Origin: Paraburkholderia edwinii | GTDB lineage: Bacteria; Pseudomonadota; Gammaproteobacteria; Burkholderiales; Burkholderiaceae | Length of the DNA: 64,000 bases | Assembly (NCBI RefSeq): GCF_019428685.1 | Contig: NZ_CP080095.1 | Coordinates: forward strand, 3,162,001-3,226,000 | Reading direction: 5' to 3' | Shown: piece after piece, positions 33,683 to 42,877 of the stretch | Numbering within the stretch: the first letter of the stretch is position 1 | How the letters are laid out: every line of letters starts with the position of its first letter | Notes under the pieces: generated by a model | Database searches by the model: none | What the model was told of the DNA's origin: nothing | Seen by the model: only the letters and a program-made list of their open reading frames with translations | Made by a program: the position numbers and the translations under genes

Positions 33683-34471
33683 TTATGCAGAGGAAAGTGC
33701 GAGCCGCGGCAACGCGGCGTGCGCGTTGGCCGTTGTGCATAGCGCAAGCTCGTGTTCGTCGATGTTGCGCTGTTGCGCAAGGCTCGCGCCAATCGCCGGA
33801 ATCTGGTCCGGCGTATTGCGCTGCCGATAGAGCCATGCAGGAGGAATATCGGGCGCATCGGTTTCGACGACGATCGCATCGAGCGGCAATTGCGCCGCGA
33901 GACGCCGGATCTGCAGCGCGCGCTCGAACGTCAGATTGCCGCCGAAGCCCAGGTGCATGCCGTGATCGATAAAGGCTTGCGCCTGCTGGAAGCTGCCATT
34001 GAACGCATGCGCGATGCCGCGATGCACCTGCTGCCGGCGCAACCCCTTCAGCACCTGATCCTGCGACTTGCGCACATGGCAAATAACGGGCAAGTCGAAC
34101 TCGTGCGCGAGCTTCAGCTGCTCGTTATAGAAGAATTGCTGACGCGCATCGTCGAGGCCCGGCACGAAATAGTCGAGGCCGATTTCGCCGATGCCGACAA
34201 AGCGCGGATCGTCGAGGCTCGCTTCGATCTCCATTCGCAATGCATCGAGATCGGCTTCCTGTGCCTGCGGCGTGAAAAGCGGATGGATGCCGAGCGCGTA
34301 GGCGCCGCCCTCGACGCGGTGTGCGAGTTCGCGCACCCGCGCGCACCAGGCGCGAGACACACCCGGAATCACGATGCGCGCGACACCCGCATCGCGTGCC
34401 GCCGACGCAACCGCATCGCGGTCCGCGTCGAATTCGGAAGCGTCCAGATGGCAGTGCGTGTCGATCCACAT
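33683..34471 (-). CDS. TatD family metal-dependent hydrolase
   Basis: A TatD-type TIM-barrel nuclease, 262 residues. Metal ligands can be traced: DTHCHLDA at residues 4-11, GEIGLDYF near 95, ICHVRKS near 130, IAHAFNGS near 152 and [10 protein letters not shown] near 202. E. coli TatD-family enzymes act as 3'-5' exonucleases or in DNA repair; this member is best treated as generic. It lies downstream of lolD (53 bp) and upstream of comEC (107 bp), the common lolCD-tatD-comEC order in beta-proteobacteria. Confidence 0.92.
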   Translation of the reverse strand: MWIDTHCHLDASEFDADRDAVASAARDAGVARIVIPGVSRAWCARVRELAHRVEGGAYALGIHPLFTPQAQEADLDALRMEIEASLDDPRFVGIGEIGLDYFVPGLDDARQQFFYNEQLKLAHEFDLPVICHVRKSQDQVLKGLRRQQVHRGIAHAFNGSFQQAQAFIDHGMHLGFGGNLTFERALQIRRLAAQLPLDAIVVETDAPDIPPAWLYRQRNTPDQIPAIGASLAQQRNIDEHELALCTTANAHAALPRLALSSA

Positions 34472-34524
34472 GCGGCAAACCTCGCAGGCGTTGACGTTGG
34501 CGATGACTTTGGCGTTAGCGCCGG

Positions 34525-35274
34525 TCAGACCGGAACCGGCGGCTCCTCGTACAGCACGCCTTCGCGCAGACGCAGTATCCGGTCGCAGCGCGCGGCCAGA
34601 TCCTGATCGTGCGTGACGATCACGAAGCTCGTCTCGAGCGTGCCGGACAATTCGAGCATCAGGTTGAACACCGTGTCGGCCGTGCCGCCGTCAAGGTTGC
34701 CGGTCGGCTCGTCGGCGAGCACGCAGGCCGGCTTCGTGACAAGCGCGCGCGCAATCGCGACGCGCTGCCGCTCGCCGCCCGATAGCTCGCCCGGCCGATG
34801 CTTCGCGCGGTGCGCAAGGCCGACGCGCTCGAGCATCGAGTGGGCTTCGCGGCGAGCGTCCTCGGTGGTCATGCGGCGAATGCGCAGCGGCATCGCGACG
34901 TTGTCGAGCGCCGTGAATTCCGGCAGCAGGTGATGGAACTGGTAGACGAAGCCGAGCGCGCGGTTGCGCAAATCGTTGCGCTCGCGCTCGGAGAGCTTCG
35001 TGAACGGCTTGCCGAGCAGCGACACTTCGCCGGCGCTCGGGTCGTCGAGGCCGCCCAGCACATGCAGCAGCGTGCTCTTGCCGGAGCCGGATGCGCCGAC
35101 GATCGCGAGTTTCTCGCCGCGCCGCACCGACAGCTGCGTATGGTTGAGCACGGATACGTTGAGGCCGCCCTGCACGAAGGCCTTCGAGATGCTGGTCGCT
35201 TCGAGTACGTACGGATGACGTTCGGGGGTATTGCCGGAGTTGAGCATGGCTTGCGGGTTCGGACGGTCATTCAT
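34525..35274 (-). CDS. lolD: Lipoprotein-releasing system ATP-binding protein LolD
   Basis: ATPase of the Lol system that releases outer-membrane lipoproteins from the inner membrane. Walker [10 protein letters not shown] near residue 53, ABC signature [15 protein letters not shown] near 158, Walker [13 protein letters not shown] near 180 and the H-loop VTHD. The ATG at 35274 overlaps the end of lolC by 8 nt and gives 249 residues; the longer open frame to 35349 reads through lolC out of frame and is rejected. Confidence 0.96.
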   Translation of the reverse strand: MNDRPNPQAMLNSGNTPERHPYVLEATSISKAFVQGGLNVSVLNHTQLSVRRGEKLAIVGASGSGKSTLLHVLGGLDDPSAGEVSLLGKPFTKLSERERNDLRNRALGFVYQFHHLLPEFTALDNVAMPLRIRRMTTEDARREAHSMLERVGLAHRAKHRPGELSGGERQRVAIARALVTKPACVLADEPTGNLDGGTADTVFNLMLELSGTLETSFVIVTHDQDLAARCDRILRLREGVLYEEPPVPV

Positions 35275-36520
35275 AGCGGAGCGCCTCCGCCGGACGCACC
35301 TTCGCACCGCGCCAGCTCGGATATAGCGTCGCGAGCGACGACAGCACAAAAGCGATCACGCCGATCTTGATCACATCGCTGGCCACGAGCTCGGACGGCA
35401 GCTCGCTGATGAAGTACACCGACGGCGGCAGAAACTGGACGCCGAACAGATGCTCGATCATCGGCACGAGCCACGGAATGCTCCACGCGATCAGACAGCC
35501 GAGCGCGACGCCGAGCGCCGTGCCGACGAAACCGATCGTCACGCCCTGCACGACGAAGATTTTCATGATCGAGCCCGGCTGCGCGCCGAGCGTGCGCAGA
35601 ATGGCGATGTCGGCCTGCTTGTTGGTCACCGTCATCACGAGCGACGACACGAGATTGAACGCCGCGACCGCGATGATCAGCGTGAGGATGATGAACATCA
35701 TGCGTTTTTCGATCTGCACGGCGGAGAACCAGGTCTTGTTCTGCTGCGTCCAGTCGCGAATGTAGAGGTCGCCTGAAAGCGTGCGCGCGAGTTCGTGCGC
35801 GACCTGCGGCGCGCGCTGCATGTCTTTGAGCTTGAGTCGCACGCCGGTCGGCGCGGGCAGCCGGAACAGCGCCTCGGCATCGCGGATATTGATCAGCGCA
35901 AGCGTGCTGTCGAATTCGTAATGGCCGGACTCGAAGACGCCGACCACAGTGAACTGCTTGAGGCGCGGCAGCATGCCGGCCGGCGTGATCGTGCCTTCGG
36001 GCGCGACCAGCGTGATCTTGTCGCCGGCCGTCACGCCGAGGCTCGCGGCAAGATCCGCGCCGAGCACGATGCCGAAGTCGCCGGGAATCAGATCCATGAG
36101 GCGGCCGACGCGCATTTCCTTGCCGATATCGGACACCTCGGGTTCGAGCGACGGATCGACGCCGCGCAACGCGACGCCGCTGACCGCGTCCTGGCGCGTG
36201 AGCAGCGCCTGGGCTTCGACGTACGGCGCCGCGCCGATCACTTCCTTGTTCTGGCGCGCTTCCTTCGCGGTCAGTTGCCAGTTGGGCATCGAGCCGGTCG
36301 GCGAAAAGATTTCGACGTGGGCGAGCACGGACAGCATGCGGTCGCGCACCTCTTTCTGGAAACCGTTCATCACGGACAGCACGACGATCAGCGCCGCGAC
36401 GCCGAGCGCGATGCCCGACATCGACACGAGCGCGATGAACGAAATAAAGCCGTTGCCGGTCGTGCGTTTGCCGGCGCGGGTGTAGCGCCAGCCGATCTGC
36501 CATTCGTACGGAAGTTTCAA
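35267..36520 (-). CDS. lolC: Lipoprotein-releasing system transmembrane protein LolC/LolE
   Basis: MacB/FtsX-like permease of the Lol transporter. Four spans: one near residues 25-48 ([30 protein letters not shown]), then a large periplasmic domain, and three near the C-terminus (from about 275 to 400). A single permease gene suggests a homodimeric LolCE-type transporter (often called LolF) working with LolD. Start taken as TTG at 36520 with AAGGA 5 nt upstream, giving 417 residues; an ATG at 36547 adds nine residues. Confidence 0.93.
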   Translation of the reverse strand: MKLPYEWQIGWRYTRAGKRTTGNGFISFIALVSMSGIALGVAALIVVLSVMNGFQKEVRDRMLSVLAHVEIFSPTGSMPNWQLTAKEARQNKEVIGAAPYVEAQALLTRQDAVSGVALRGVDPSLEPEVSDIGKEMRVGRLMDLIPGDFGIVLGADLAASLGVTAGDKITLVAPEGTITPAGMLPRLKQFTVVGVFESGHYEFDSTLALINIRDAEALFRLPAPTGVRLKLKDMQRAPQVAHELARTLSGDLYIRDWTQQNKTWFSAVQIEKRMMFIILTLIIAVAAFNLVSSLVMTVTNKQADIAILRTLGAQPGSIMKIFVVQGVTIGFVGTALGVALGCLIAWSIPWLVPMIEHLFGVQFLPPSVYFISELPSELVASDVIKIGVIAFVLSSLATLYPSWRGAKVRPAEALRYE

Positions 36521-36952
36521 GCGAGTCCTTGTCTGCGGGTTATGCAACTGCGAGGTTCTGCTGCGCGGCGTGGTTTGAGCCTGGGTGAGCCATTCAATTT
36601 CGGTTGCTGCCGGTGGTTGCCGGTGGTCGCCCGTGGCAGCGGGTTGTTGCGATTAACGAATATCGAAGGTTCCTTACGGCTTGCAGGCCGCGCCCTACTG
36701 CGTACTGGTTTGGCGCGAATTATGACGGATGGTTCAGCGCTGCGGCGGATTGACCGCACCGCGTCGTTGAATCTTCAGTCCTGCGCCCAACAATCGACCA
36801 CGAAACGCCGACAAAGCGACGGCGAAGTTTGCCATACATTGTCGCCGAATCGGCCGAGAGGGCGCTTGGCGGGCTACTCGCGGGCTATTTTGAGATGGTG
36901 GAGCCGGTAGTATCCGCGATCGGGGTCATATGACATCGATCACGGAGCGCAA
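36521..36952. other. Divergent intergenic region at the boundary of the toxin cassette
   Basis: 432 bp between lolC (minus) and the putative toxin gene (plus). It contains short imperfect repeats (GGTTGCCGGTGGT type near 36603-36640) and an AT-richer patch near 36650-36665. No integrase, att-like repeat or insertion sequence end was seen, and no strong promoter. It is the left boundary of the accessory cassette. Confidence 0.4.
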
Positions 36953-37882
36953 GTGGAAACGGAACTGAGAGCGGATTCGTGGTACCGGTACATGCTGTAC
37001 AGGCGCGAGGCATACACGCGCAGCGTGATTGCGTCGGACGAGGAACGTCTGGCGATCGAGGCGGGACGAAAGTTCGCGCTCGCGGCGTACGCAGATGTTT
37101 GGGCTGACGATGCCGATCTCGTCGAGCGCGTGAGGCACTTTTTGCGCGACAACTTTCACTGGCAGGAGCGGCTCGCGAAAACGGGCTCCGCGCTGGAGGT
37201 TGTGCAGACGCTGCAGGATATGGTGCGAGGCGGCTCGGTCGTCGTGATTCCGGAGCGGGCGACGCCTGCCGCCGGGCTTGCGTGGCCGCCGGGGGGCCCA
37301 GCCCCGGCGGCATCGTTGTTCTGGGGCGTCGAGAACTACGATGCAGCGCTCGACGTGCCAGTCATGGAGCGCTACCGGGCGCAGCGCTTACGTTTCGAAG
37401 CGGAACGCACGACGTGGAGCGAGGCGTCGGCGATGATGGATGGCATCAACGAGCGCTTCATGCATGCGGCGGTGCTCGCCGATCCGGTCGGCACATTGCC
37501 GGTGTTTGCGAAGGCTGGGTGGGTTAGCAAGTATGGGTTGCCGGATTTGTCGGGGTATGGTGCTGCGATTTCTGAAGCCGACGATAGGGTCGGCAGCAAC
37601 ATCGCGTTGCTTTCGGAAGCAAGCCCTTTCGAGTATCGACCCATCGAGCCAATCGGCGACACGTTTGATCTAGCCAAGACTCCCAACAGGGGAACGCCGG
37701 GCACGTGGTACACCAATCCCGGAAGCGGGCAAATGCGGCTATATGGAACAGACGGCGGAGCCGCAGTTGACCTCGACTTTGATCATTCCCACAACGGTCT
37801 TCGGCCGCATGCGCACAATTGGAACGACGGCGTTCGCGACGGAGGTAATGACGTGGTGCCGTTCAGCCCGTGGAATCAATAA
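36953..37882 (+). CDS. Putative polymorphic toxin (type 24-like C-terminal domain)
   Basis: A 309-residue soluble protein without signal peptide or membrane span. Residues 1-200 form a helical N-terminal region (DSWYRYMLYRREAYTRSV, LVERVRHFLRDNFHWQE, HAAVLADPVGTLPVFAKAGW). Residues about 243-309 look like a separate C-terminal domain: GTPGTWYTNPGSGQMRLYG followed by a His/Asp cluster DFDHSHNG..PHAHNW (H278, H280, H286, H288). From memory this resembles the C-terminal domain called polymorphic toxin type 24. Start GTG 36953, GGAG 6 nt upstream. Two small genes follow at 13 and 3 bp. GC falls toward the 3' end, suggesting transfer. No vgrG, PAAR or rhs gene is in the window, so the delivery route is unknown. 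Confidence 0.6.
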   Translation: METELRADSWYRYMLYRREAYTRSVIASDEERLAIEAGRKFALAAYADVWADDADLVERVRHFLRDNFHWQERLAKTGSALEVVQTLQDMVRGGSVVVIPERATPAAGLAWPPGGPAPAASLFWGVENYDAALDVPVMERYRAQRLRFEAERTTWSEASAMMDGINERFMHAAVLADPVGTLPVFAKAGWVSKYGLPDLSGYGAAISEADDRVGSNIALLSEASPFEYRPIEPIGDTFDLAKTPNRGTPGTWYTNPGSGQMRLYGTDGGAAVDLDFDHSHNGLRPHAHNWNDGVRDGGNDVVPFSPWNQ

Positions 37883-37895
37883 AGGAACACTGACA

Positions 37896-38267
37896 ATGAA
37901 CATCATCGAAAAATACGAATCTTTTCACGACTGGTATCTGCTTGGCGTGGCCGCAGACAGGGACAGGAAACTCGTCGAACTGCAACTGATATTCGACAAC
38001 AAAATCGACCGCGTCCGTTTGCTGTTCCAAGGCGCGTCCCGATGCCTCGTCGACGACTTCCTGATCCAGAACATCATCTACTCGCTAAAAGTACTAGACG
38101 ATCGCGAGTCGGATGCATACAAGCAAGCGCTGGCCCGTCTCGATGAGTCATACCCTTGGGGCGAGAATCAGCCATTGAAAAATATCGCTTCAATTCAAGC
38201 CACGCTCGGCGCCGAATTGCTAGTGGAATTCGAAGCGATGGAAGTAGAACCTGCAACCACGGAATGA
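37896..38267 (+). CDS. Small acidic protein, candidate immunity protein
   Basis: A 123-residue acidic protein (MNIIEKYESFHDWYLLGV...) with no signal peptide or membrane segment and alternating hydrophobic pattern suggesting a mixed alpha/beta fold. ATG 37896 has AAAGGA about 8 nt upstream. It sits 13 bp after the putative toxin and has visibly lower GC (around half) than flanking core genes. Position, size and acidity are those of a cognate immunity protein; that role is inferred, as I recognise no specific family. Confidence 0.65.
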   Translation: MNIIEKYESFHDWYLLGVAADRDRKLVELQLIFDNKIDRVRLLFQGASRCLVDDFLIQNIIYSLKVLDDRESDAYKQALARLDESYPWGENQPLKNIASIQATLGAELLVEFEAMEVEPATTE

Positions 38268-38270
38268 TCG

Positions 38271-38576
38271 ATGTCGACGAACGAAAAGGAAATCGCATTT
38301 GTCAGCTTCTATGACGAAGAGACGCAACTGGTGAAGTGCTGCCTCGTCCCTCGCCACAAGGTGCGTGCTGCAATTGACCACGCGTCTCCAGTAAGCATCC
38401 CGCTTAGCGCACCGGATGACTCACGAGCGCCGATCACCGATGAGGATGCCCGCCACCTTGGCGGCATAGCGTTGGTGTGCCATACAAAGCTCCATCCCGA
38501 GCTTCTCGATCGATTGCAGATCACGTTCGCAGCGCCTGTTCAGTGGACGCCCGTCGCTCGTCCTTCGGTCGATTAG
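38271..38576 (+). CDS. Small hypothetical protein of the toxin cassette
   Basis: A 101-residue protein of unknown function. It begins 3 bp after the preceding stop and so is translationally linked. It has a run SIPLSAPDDS in the middle and a C-terminal LQITFAAPVQWTP segment; no motif is recognised. It could be a second immunity factor, an adaptor or an unrelated passenger. The core rpfE-like gene begins 73 bp downstream. Confidence 0.55.
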   Translation: MSTNEKEIAFVSFYDEETQLVKCCLVPRHKVRAAIDHASPVSIPLSAPDDSRAPITDEDARHLGGIALVCHTKLHPELLDRLQITFAAPVQWTPVARPSVD

Positions 38577-38649
38577 GCAATGCCGCGCCAGGTCTCCAAC
38601 GCAACGCGAGCAGCAACCCGTATCGATCGGCGCCGCAGATTGCCCTACA

Positions 38650-39810
38650 ATGCGCACCATCATGCCCGCCACCCGTCTTCATCTGCTCATCCCTTTCGCG
38701 CTGCCGTCCGCAGCCGACGCCTCCACCGCCCTGCACGACCTCCACACGCCCGCCTTCGACAAGCTGGTCGCGCGCGCGGCTCTCGTCGAGCGTGTGATCG
38801 GCGAAGACTTCCAGCGCACGTTGCCGCATGAGCGATGGGTCGCGCGCCAGTTCGGCGCGTTGCAGGGTCCAGGCACAGCCGCGACGCAAAAAGGCGCACC
38901 GAACACCAGCGGTTCCGCCGACGACGAAGCCCCCCTCGCCCCCTACATGCTGCTCGCCGACGGCGGCGATCCGGGCTCGGCAAGCTGGGCCTGCGTGCAG
39001 CCGGTGCACGTGCGCATCGCGCACGACCACCTCGTGCTGATCGACCCCGCGTCGCTCGAACTGTCCGATGACGATGCCGCAACGCTGCTCGCGCTCGCCC
39101 GTCCGCTGATCGAAGAGCTCGGCGTGCGCATCGAAGCACCGCAGCCGTCGCGCTGGTATCTGTCCAGCAACGAATTCAGCACGCTCGCCGGCGCATCGCC
39201 GCTGCGCGCGAGCGGCCGCAATATCGAAATCTGGCTGCCGCACGAAGCGCACAGCGGCGAGCGCTCGCGCGCGTGGATGAAATTGCAGAACGAAGTGCAG
39301 ATGGCCTGGTTCGAGCATCCGGTCAACGAAGCACGCGAAGCGCGCGGACTGCCCGCGGTCAACTCGATCTGGTTTCACGCGCAAGGCATCGCACGCCCGG
39401 TGACGAGCCCGTTCACGCGCGTGTTGTCCGATGCCGCCGCGACACGCGGGCTCGCGCTCGCCGCGCACGCGGCGACGGGTGAACCACCGCATTCGTTCGC
39501 GCAAATGCAATCGCAAACGCAGGCACAAGCGCAAGCGGCCAACGCATCGTCCGCATCCGCAACACTGGTCGAAATCGACCCATTCTCGACGCCCTATATC
39601 TCGCAGGACTGGGCCAACTGGAACACCGCTTTCGCCGCGCTCGAGCACGACTGGTTCGCGCCCGCGCTCGCCGCGCTCGAATCGGGCGATCTCGCCGAAC
39701 TCGGTCTCACGCTATGCGGCGACACGGGCTCCGTCACGCTCACCATCACGCGCGGCGATCTGCGCAAGTTCTGGCGGCGGCGCCTGTTCGCTTCGCTATT
39801 CATCGAATGA
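38650..39810 (+). CDS. RpfE-type protein (putative regulatory protein / phosphoglycerate mutase-like)
   Basis: A 386-residue cytosolic protein of the family annotated as 'regulatory protein RpfE type' or phosphoglycerate mutase-like in beta-proteobacteria. Recognisable family landmarks are LHLLIPFALPS at the start, SRWYLSSNEFSTLAGASPLRASGRNIEIWLP, AWMKLQNEVQMAWFEHPVNEAREARGLPAVNSIWFHAQG, and the C-terminal TLCGDTGSVTLTITRGDLRKFWRR. Function is not settled. A Gln/Ala repeat lies near residues 280-300. Start ATG 38650; ATG 38662 is an alternative. recJ follows at 43 bp. Confidence 0.82.
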   Translation: MRTIMPATRLHLLIPFALPSAADASTALHDLHTPAFDKLVARAALVERVIGEDFQRTLPHERWVARQFGALQGPGTAATQKGAPNTSGSADDEAPLAPYMLLADGGDPGSASWACVQPVHVRIAHDHLVLIDPASLELSDDDAATLLALARPLIEELGVRIEAPQPSRWYLSSNEFSTLAGASPLRASGRNIEIWLPHEAHSGERSRAWMKLQNEVQMAWFEHPVNEAREARGLPAVNSIWFHAQGIARPVTSPFTRVLSDAAATRGLALAAHAATGEPPHSFAQMQSQTQAQAQAANASSASATLVEIDPFSTPYISQDWANWNTAFAALEHDWFAPALAALESGDLAELGLTLCGDTGSVTLTITRGDLRKFWRRRLFASLFIE

Positions 39811-39853
39811 CAACCCAATTTTCCGCAGGCCGCGCCGGCCTCACCGTCACCGC

Positions 39854-41560
39854 ATGATCCGCATCGTTACCCGCGCGTGTCCGCCCGCCGACGCCGAAGC
39901 CCTCACCCGTCACGGTCTGCATCCGGTGCTCGCGCGTCTGTACGCCGCGCGCGGCGTGTGTCTGCCCGATGAAATCGAAACCGGCCTCGCGCGCCTCGTG
40001 CCGCCCGCCGCATTGCACGGCTGCGATACGGCCGCCGCGCTGCTCGCCGACGCGCTCGAAGCAGGCCGCCGCATGCTCGTGGTCGCCGACTACGACTGCG
40101 ATGGCGCGACCGCGTGTGCCGTCGCCGTGCGCGGACTACGCATGTTCGGCGCGCAGATCGACTATCTCGTGCCGAACCGCTTCGAGTACGGCTATGGCCT
40201 GACGCCCGAGATCGTCGCGCTCGCCGCCGCGCGGCCGAGCGGAAAGCCCGATCTGCTGATCACCGTCGACAACGGCATTGCGAGCGTCGACGGCGTCGCC
40301 GCGGCGAACGAACTCGGCATCGACGTGCTCGTCACCGACCATCACCTGCCCGGCGACGAACTGCCCGCCGCGCGCGCGATCGTCAATCCGAACCAGCCGG
40401 GCTGCACGTTCCCGAGCAAGTGCCTCGCCGGCGTCGGCGTGATGTTCTACGTGCTGCTCGCGCTGCGCGCGGAGTTGCGCAAGCGCGGTGCGTTCAACGA
40501 CGCACGCCCCGAACCGCGTCTCGATGGCCTGCTCGATCTCGTCGCGCTCGGCACGGTCGCCGACGTCGTGAAACTCGACGGCAATAATCGCGTGCTCGTC
40601 GCGCAAGGCCTGCAGCGGATCCGCAACGGCCGCATGCAGCCGGGCATCGCTGCGCTGTTTCGCGCCGCCGGCCGCGAGGCGCGCAGCGCGTCGGGCTTCG
40701 ATCTCGGCTTCGCGCTGGGCCCGCGGCTCAATGCGGCCGGACGCCTCGCCGACATGTCGCTCGGCATCGAGTGCCTGACGACCGACGACATCGGCCGCGC
40801 GTGGCAACTCGCGCAGGAACTCGACACGATGAACCGCGAGCGTCGCGAAATCGAAGCCGGCATGCAACAGCAGGCGCTCGACGACCTCGCCGCGGTCGAT
40901 CCGGCCGGCGCCACGACCATCACGCTCTTCAACGCGAGCTGGCACCAGGGCGTGATCGGCATCGTCGCCGGGCGGTTGAAGGAAAAATTCAACCGCCCGT
41001 CGTTCACGTTTGCGCTCGCCGACGACAGCGGCACGACGATCAAAGGCTCGGGCCGCTCGATCGCGGGCTTTCATCTGCGCGATGCGCTCGATCTGATCTC
41101 GAAGCGCGAGCCCGATCTGATCGTGCGCTTCGGCGGTCACGCGATGGCGGCCGGCATGACGCTTGCAGCGGCCGACCTGCCGCGCTTCGCGGCCGCCTTC
41201 GAAGCGGTCGGCCGCGAGTGGCTGTCTGACGACGCGCTCGCGCGCACCGTCGAAACCGACGGCGATCTCGAAGATGCCTACTTCACGCCGCAATTCGTCG
41301 AGATGCTCGAGGCGGCCGTCTGGGGGCAAGGCTTTCCGGCACCGCTTTTTTCCGGCGAATTCAACGTGATGTCACAGGCGCTCGTGAAAGACAAGCATCT
41401 GAAGCTGCAGCTGATGCGCGGCCGCCAGCGCTTCAACGCGATCTGGTTCAACCATACCGACACGCTGCCGGCGCGCGCGACCGTCGCCTACCGGCTGACG
41501 AGCGATACGTGGAACGGCGTATCGCGCGTGCAGCTGATCGTCGAGCACGCGCTCGGGTAA
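39854..41560 (+). CDS. recJ: Single-stranded-DNA-specific exonuclease RecJ
   Basis: RecJ is a 5'-3' ssDNA exonuclease used in recombination, base-excision and mismatch repair. DHH-family motifs are present: motif I VVADYDCDGATA near residue 77, ITVDNGI near 138, motif III VTDHHLPG near 157 and the DHHA1 domain with GRSIAGFHLRDALD and RFGGHAMAAGMTL. A C-terminal OB domain follows. ATG 39854 gives 568 residues. It sits between the rpfE-like gene and prfB. Confidence 0.96.
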   Translation: MIRIVTRACPPADAEALTRHGLHPVLARLYAARGVCLPDEIETGLARLVPPAALHGCDTAAALLADALEAGRRMLVVADYDCDGATACAVAVRGLRMFGAQIDYLVPNRFEYGYGLTPEIVALAAARPSGKPDLLITVDNGIASVDGVAAANELGIDVLVTDHHLPGDELPAARAIVNPNQPGCTFPSKCLAGVGVMFYVLLALRAELRKRGAFNDARPEPRLDGLLDLVALGTVADVVKLDGNNRVLVAQGLQRIRNGRMQPGIAALFRAAGREARSASGFDLGFALGPRLNAAGRLADMSLGIECLTTDDIGRAWQLAQELDTMNRERREIEAGMQQQALDDLAAVDPAGATTITLFNASWHQGVIGIVAGRLKEKFNRPSFTFALADDSGTTIKGSGRSIAGFHLRDALDLISKREPDLIVRFGGHAMAAGMTLAAADLPRFAAAFEAVGREWLSDDALARTVETDGDLEDAYFTPQFVEMLEAAVWGQGFPAPLFSGEFNVMSQALVKDKHLKLQLMRGRQRFNAIWFNHTDTLPARATVAYRLTSDTWNGVSRVQLIVEHALG

Positions 41561-41707
41561 GCGCGACTCAACGCCGCGCCGGGGTCGGGACAAACGCGGG
41601 ACAACCGCGGAGCAAGTCGGACAACTCGCGCGCGAACGACGCCCGGAATCTGCCGCAAATCCAGCCCGATTCCACGCCGGACAGGCCGGATCGGGCCGTC
41701 GATCGGC

Positions 41708-41713
41708 TATAAT
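41708..41713 (+). promoter_or_regulatory. Possible -10 box for prfB
   Basis: A perfect TATAAT 30 nt upstream of the prfB ATG in an otherwise GC-rich spacer. No convincing -35 hexamer at 17 bp. Confidence 0.4.
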
Positions 41714-41742
41714 TTCAGCTTTTGGCGAATCAAAAGATCGAA

Positions 41743-42847
41743 ATGGAAGCGGAACGTCTCAACGCGATCGAAGCCTCTCTGGCCGACCTGCGCACGCGCG
41801 CAGGCGAGCTACGGGGGTATCTTTGACTACGATGCCAAAGCAGTAAGGCTCGTCGAAGTCAACCGCGAACTCGAAGACCCGAACGTCTGGAACGACTCGC
41901 AGCACGCTCAGGCGCTCGGTAAGGAAAAGAAGCTGCTCGAAGGCGTGGTCGACGTGCTTTCGTCGCTCGATAACGACTTGCGCGACACGCAGGACCTGTT
42001 CGACATGGCGCGCGAAGAAGACGACGAAGCGACGCTCGTCTCGTGCGATGAAGATGTCGCAAAACTCACCGCGCGCATCGAAGACCTCGAATTCCGCCGG
42101 ATGTTCTCGAATCCGGCCGACCCGAACAACGCGTTTATCGACATCCAGGCCGGCGCAGGCGGCACCGAAGCGTGCGACTGGGCATCGATGCTGCTGCGTC
42201 AGTACCTGCGCTACTGCGAGCGCAAGGGCTTCAAAACCGAAGTGCTCGAAGAATCGGAAGGCGACGTCGCCGGCATCAAGAGCGCGACGATCAAGGTCGA
42301 AGGCGAGTACGCATACGGTTTTCTGCGCACGGAAACGGGCATTCACCGCCTCGTGCGCAAGTCGCCGTTCGATTCGTCGGGTGGCCGCCATACGTCGTTT
42401 TCGTCGGTGTTCGTCTATCCGGAAATCGACGACTCGTTCGAGATCGAGGTCAACCCCGCCGATCTGCGCATCGACACGTTCCGCGCATCGGGCGCGGGCG
42501 GTCAGCACATCAACAAGACCGATTCGGCGGTGCGGATCACACATATGCCGAGCGGCATCGTCGTGCAGTGCCAGAACGACCGCTCGCAGCACCGCAACCG
42601 AGCCGAAGCGATGGCCATGCTGAAATCGCGTCTCTACGAAGCGGAAATGCGCAAGCGCCAGTCCGAGCAGGACAAGCTCGAAGCGGGCAAGTCGGACGTG
42701 GGCTGGGGTCACCAGATCCGCTCGTACGTGCTCGATAACAGCCGCATTAAAGACCTGCGCACCAACGTCGAAATCAGCAACACGAAGAGCGTGCTCGACG
42801 GCGATCTCGACGCGTTTATCAGCGCGAGCCTGAAACAGGGCATTTGA
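41743..42847 (+). CDS. prfB: Peptide chain release factor 2 (programmed +1 frameshift)
   Basis: RF2 reads UGA and UAA stop codons. The zero frame runs from ATG 41743 to CTT at 41821-41823 and then meets an in-frame TGA at 41824-41826; skipping T41824 continues in the +1 frame (41825-42847) to give 367 residues. The site GGGGGTATCTTTGAC matches the autoregulatory frameshift element of E. coli prfB, including the SD-like GGGGG before CTT TGA C. The codon-recognition tripeptide SPF ([12 protein letters not shown]) and the catalytic GGQ ([12 protein letters not shown]) are present. lysS follows after 30 bp, the conserved prfB-lysS operon. Confidence 0.97.
41814..41827 (+). promoter_or_regulatory. 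RF2 programmed frameshift signal
   Basis: Internal Shine-Dalgarno-like GGGGG three bases before the slippery CTT codon, followed by TGA C. This senses low RF2: slow UGA termination lets the ribosome slip +1 and make RF2. Confidence 0.93.
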
Positions 42848-42877
42848 GTTACAGCCCCCCGCATACCGAACAAGATC

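Noticed and set aside
35275..35349. N-terminal extension of LolD to 35349
   Set aside because: Reads through lolC out of frame; ATG 35274 overlapping the lolC stop is the standard start.
36521..36952. Possible phage or integron attachment site beside the toxin cassette
   Set aside because: No integrase, no tRNA, and no direct repeats flanking 36953-38576 that I could identify.
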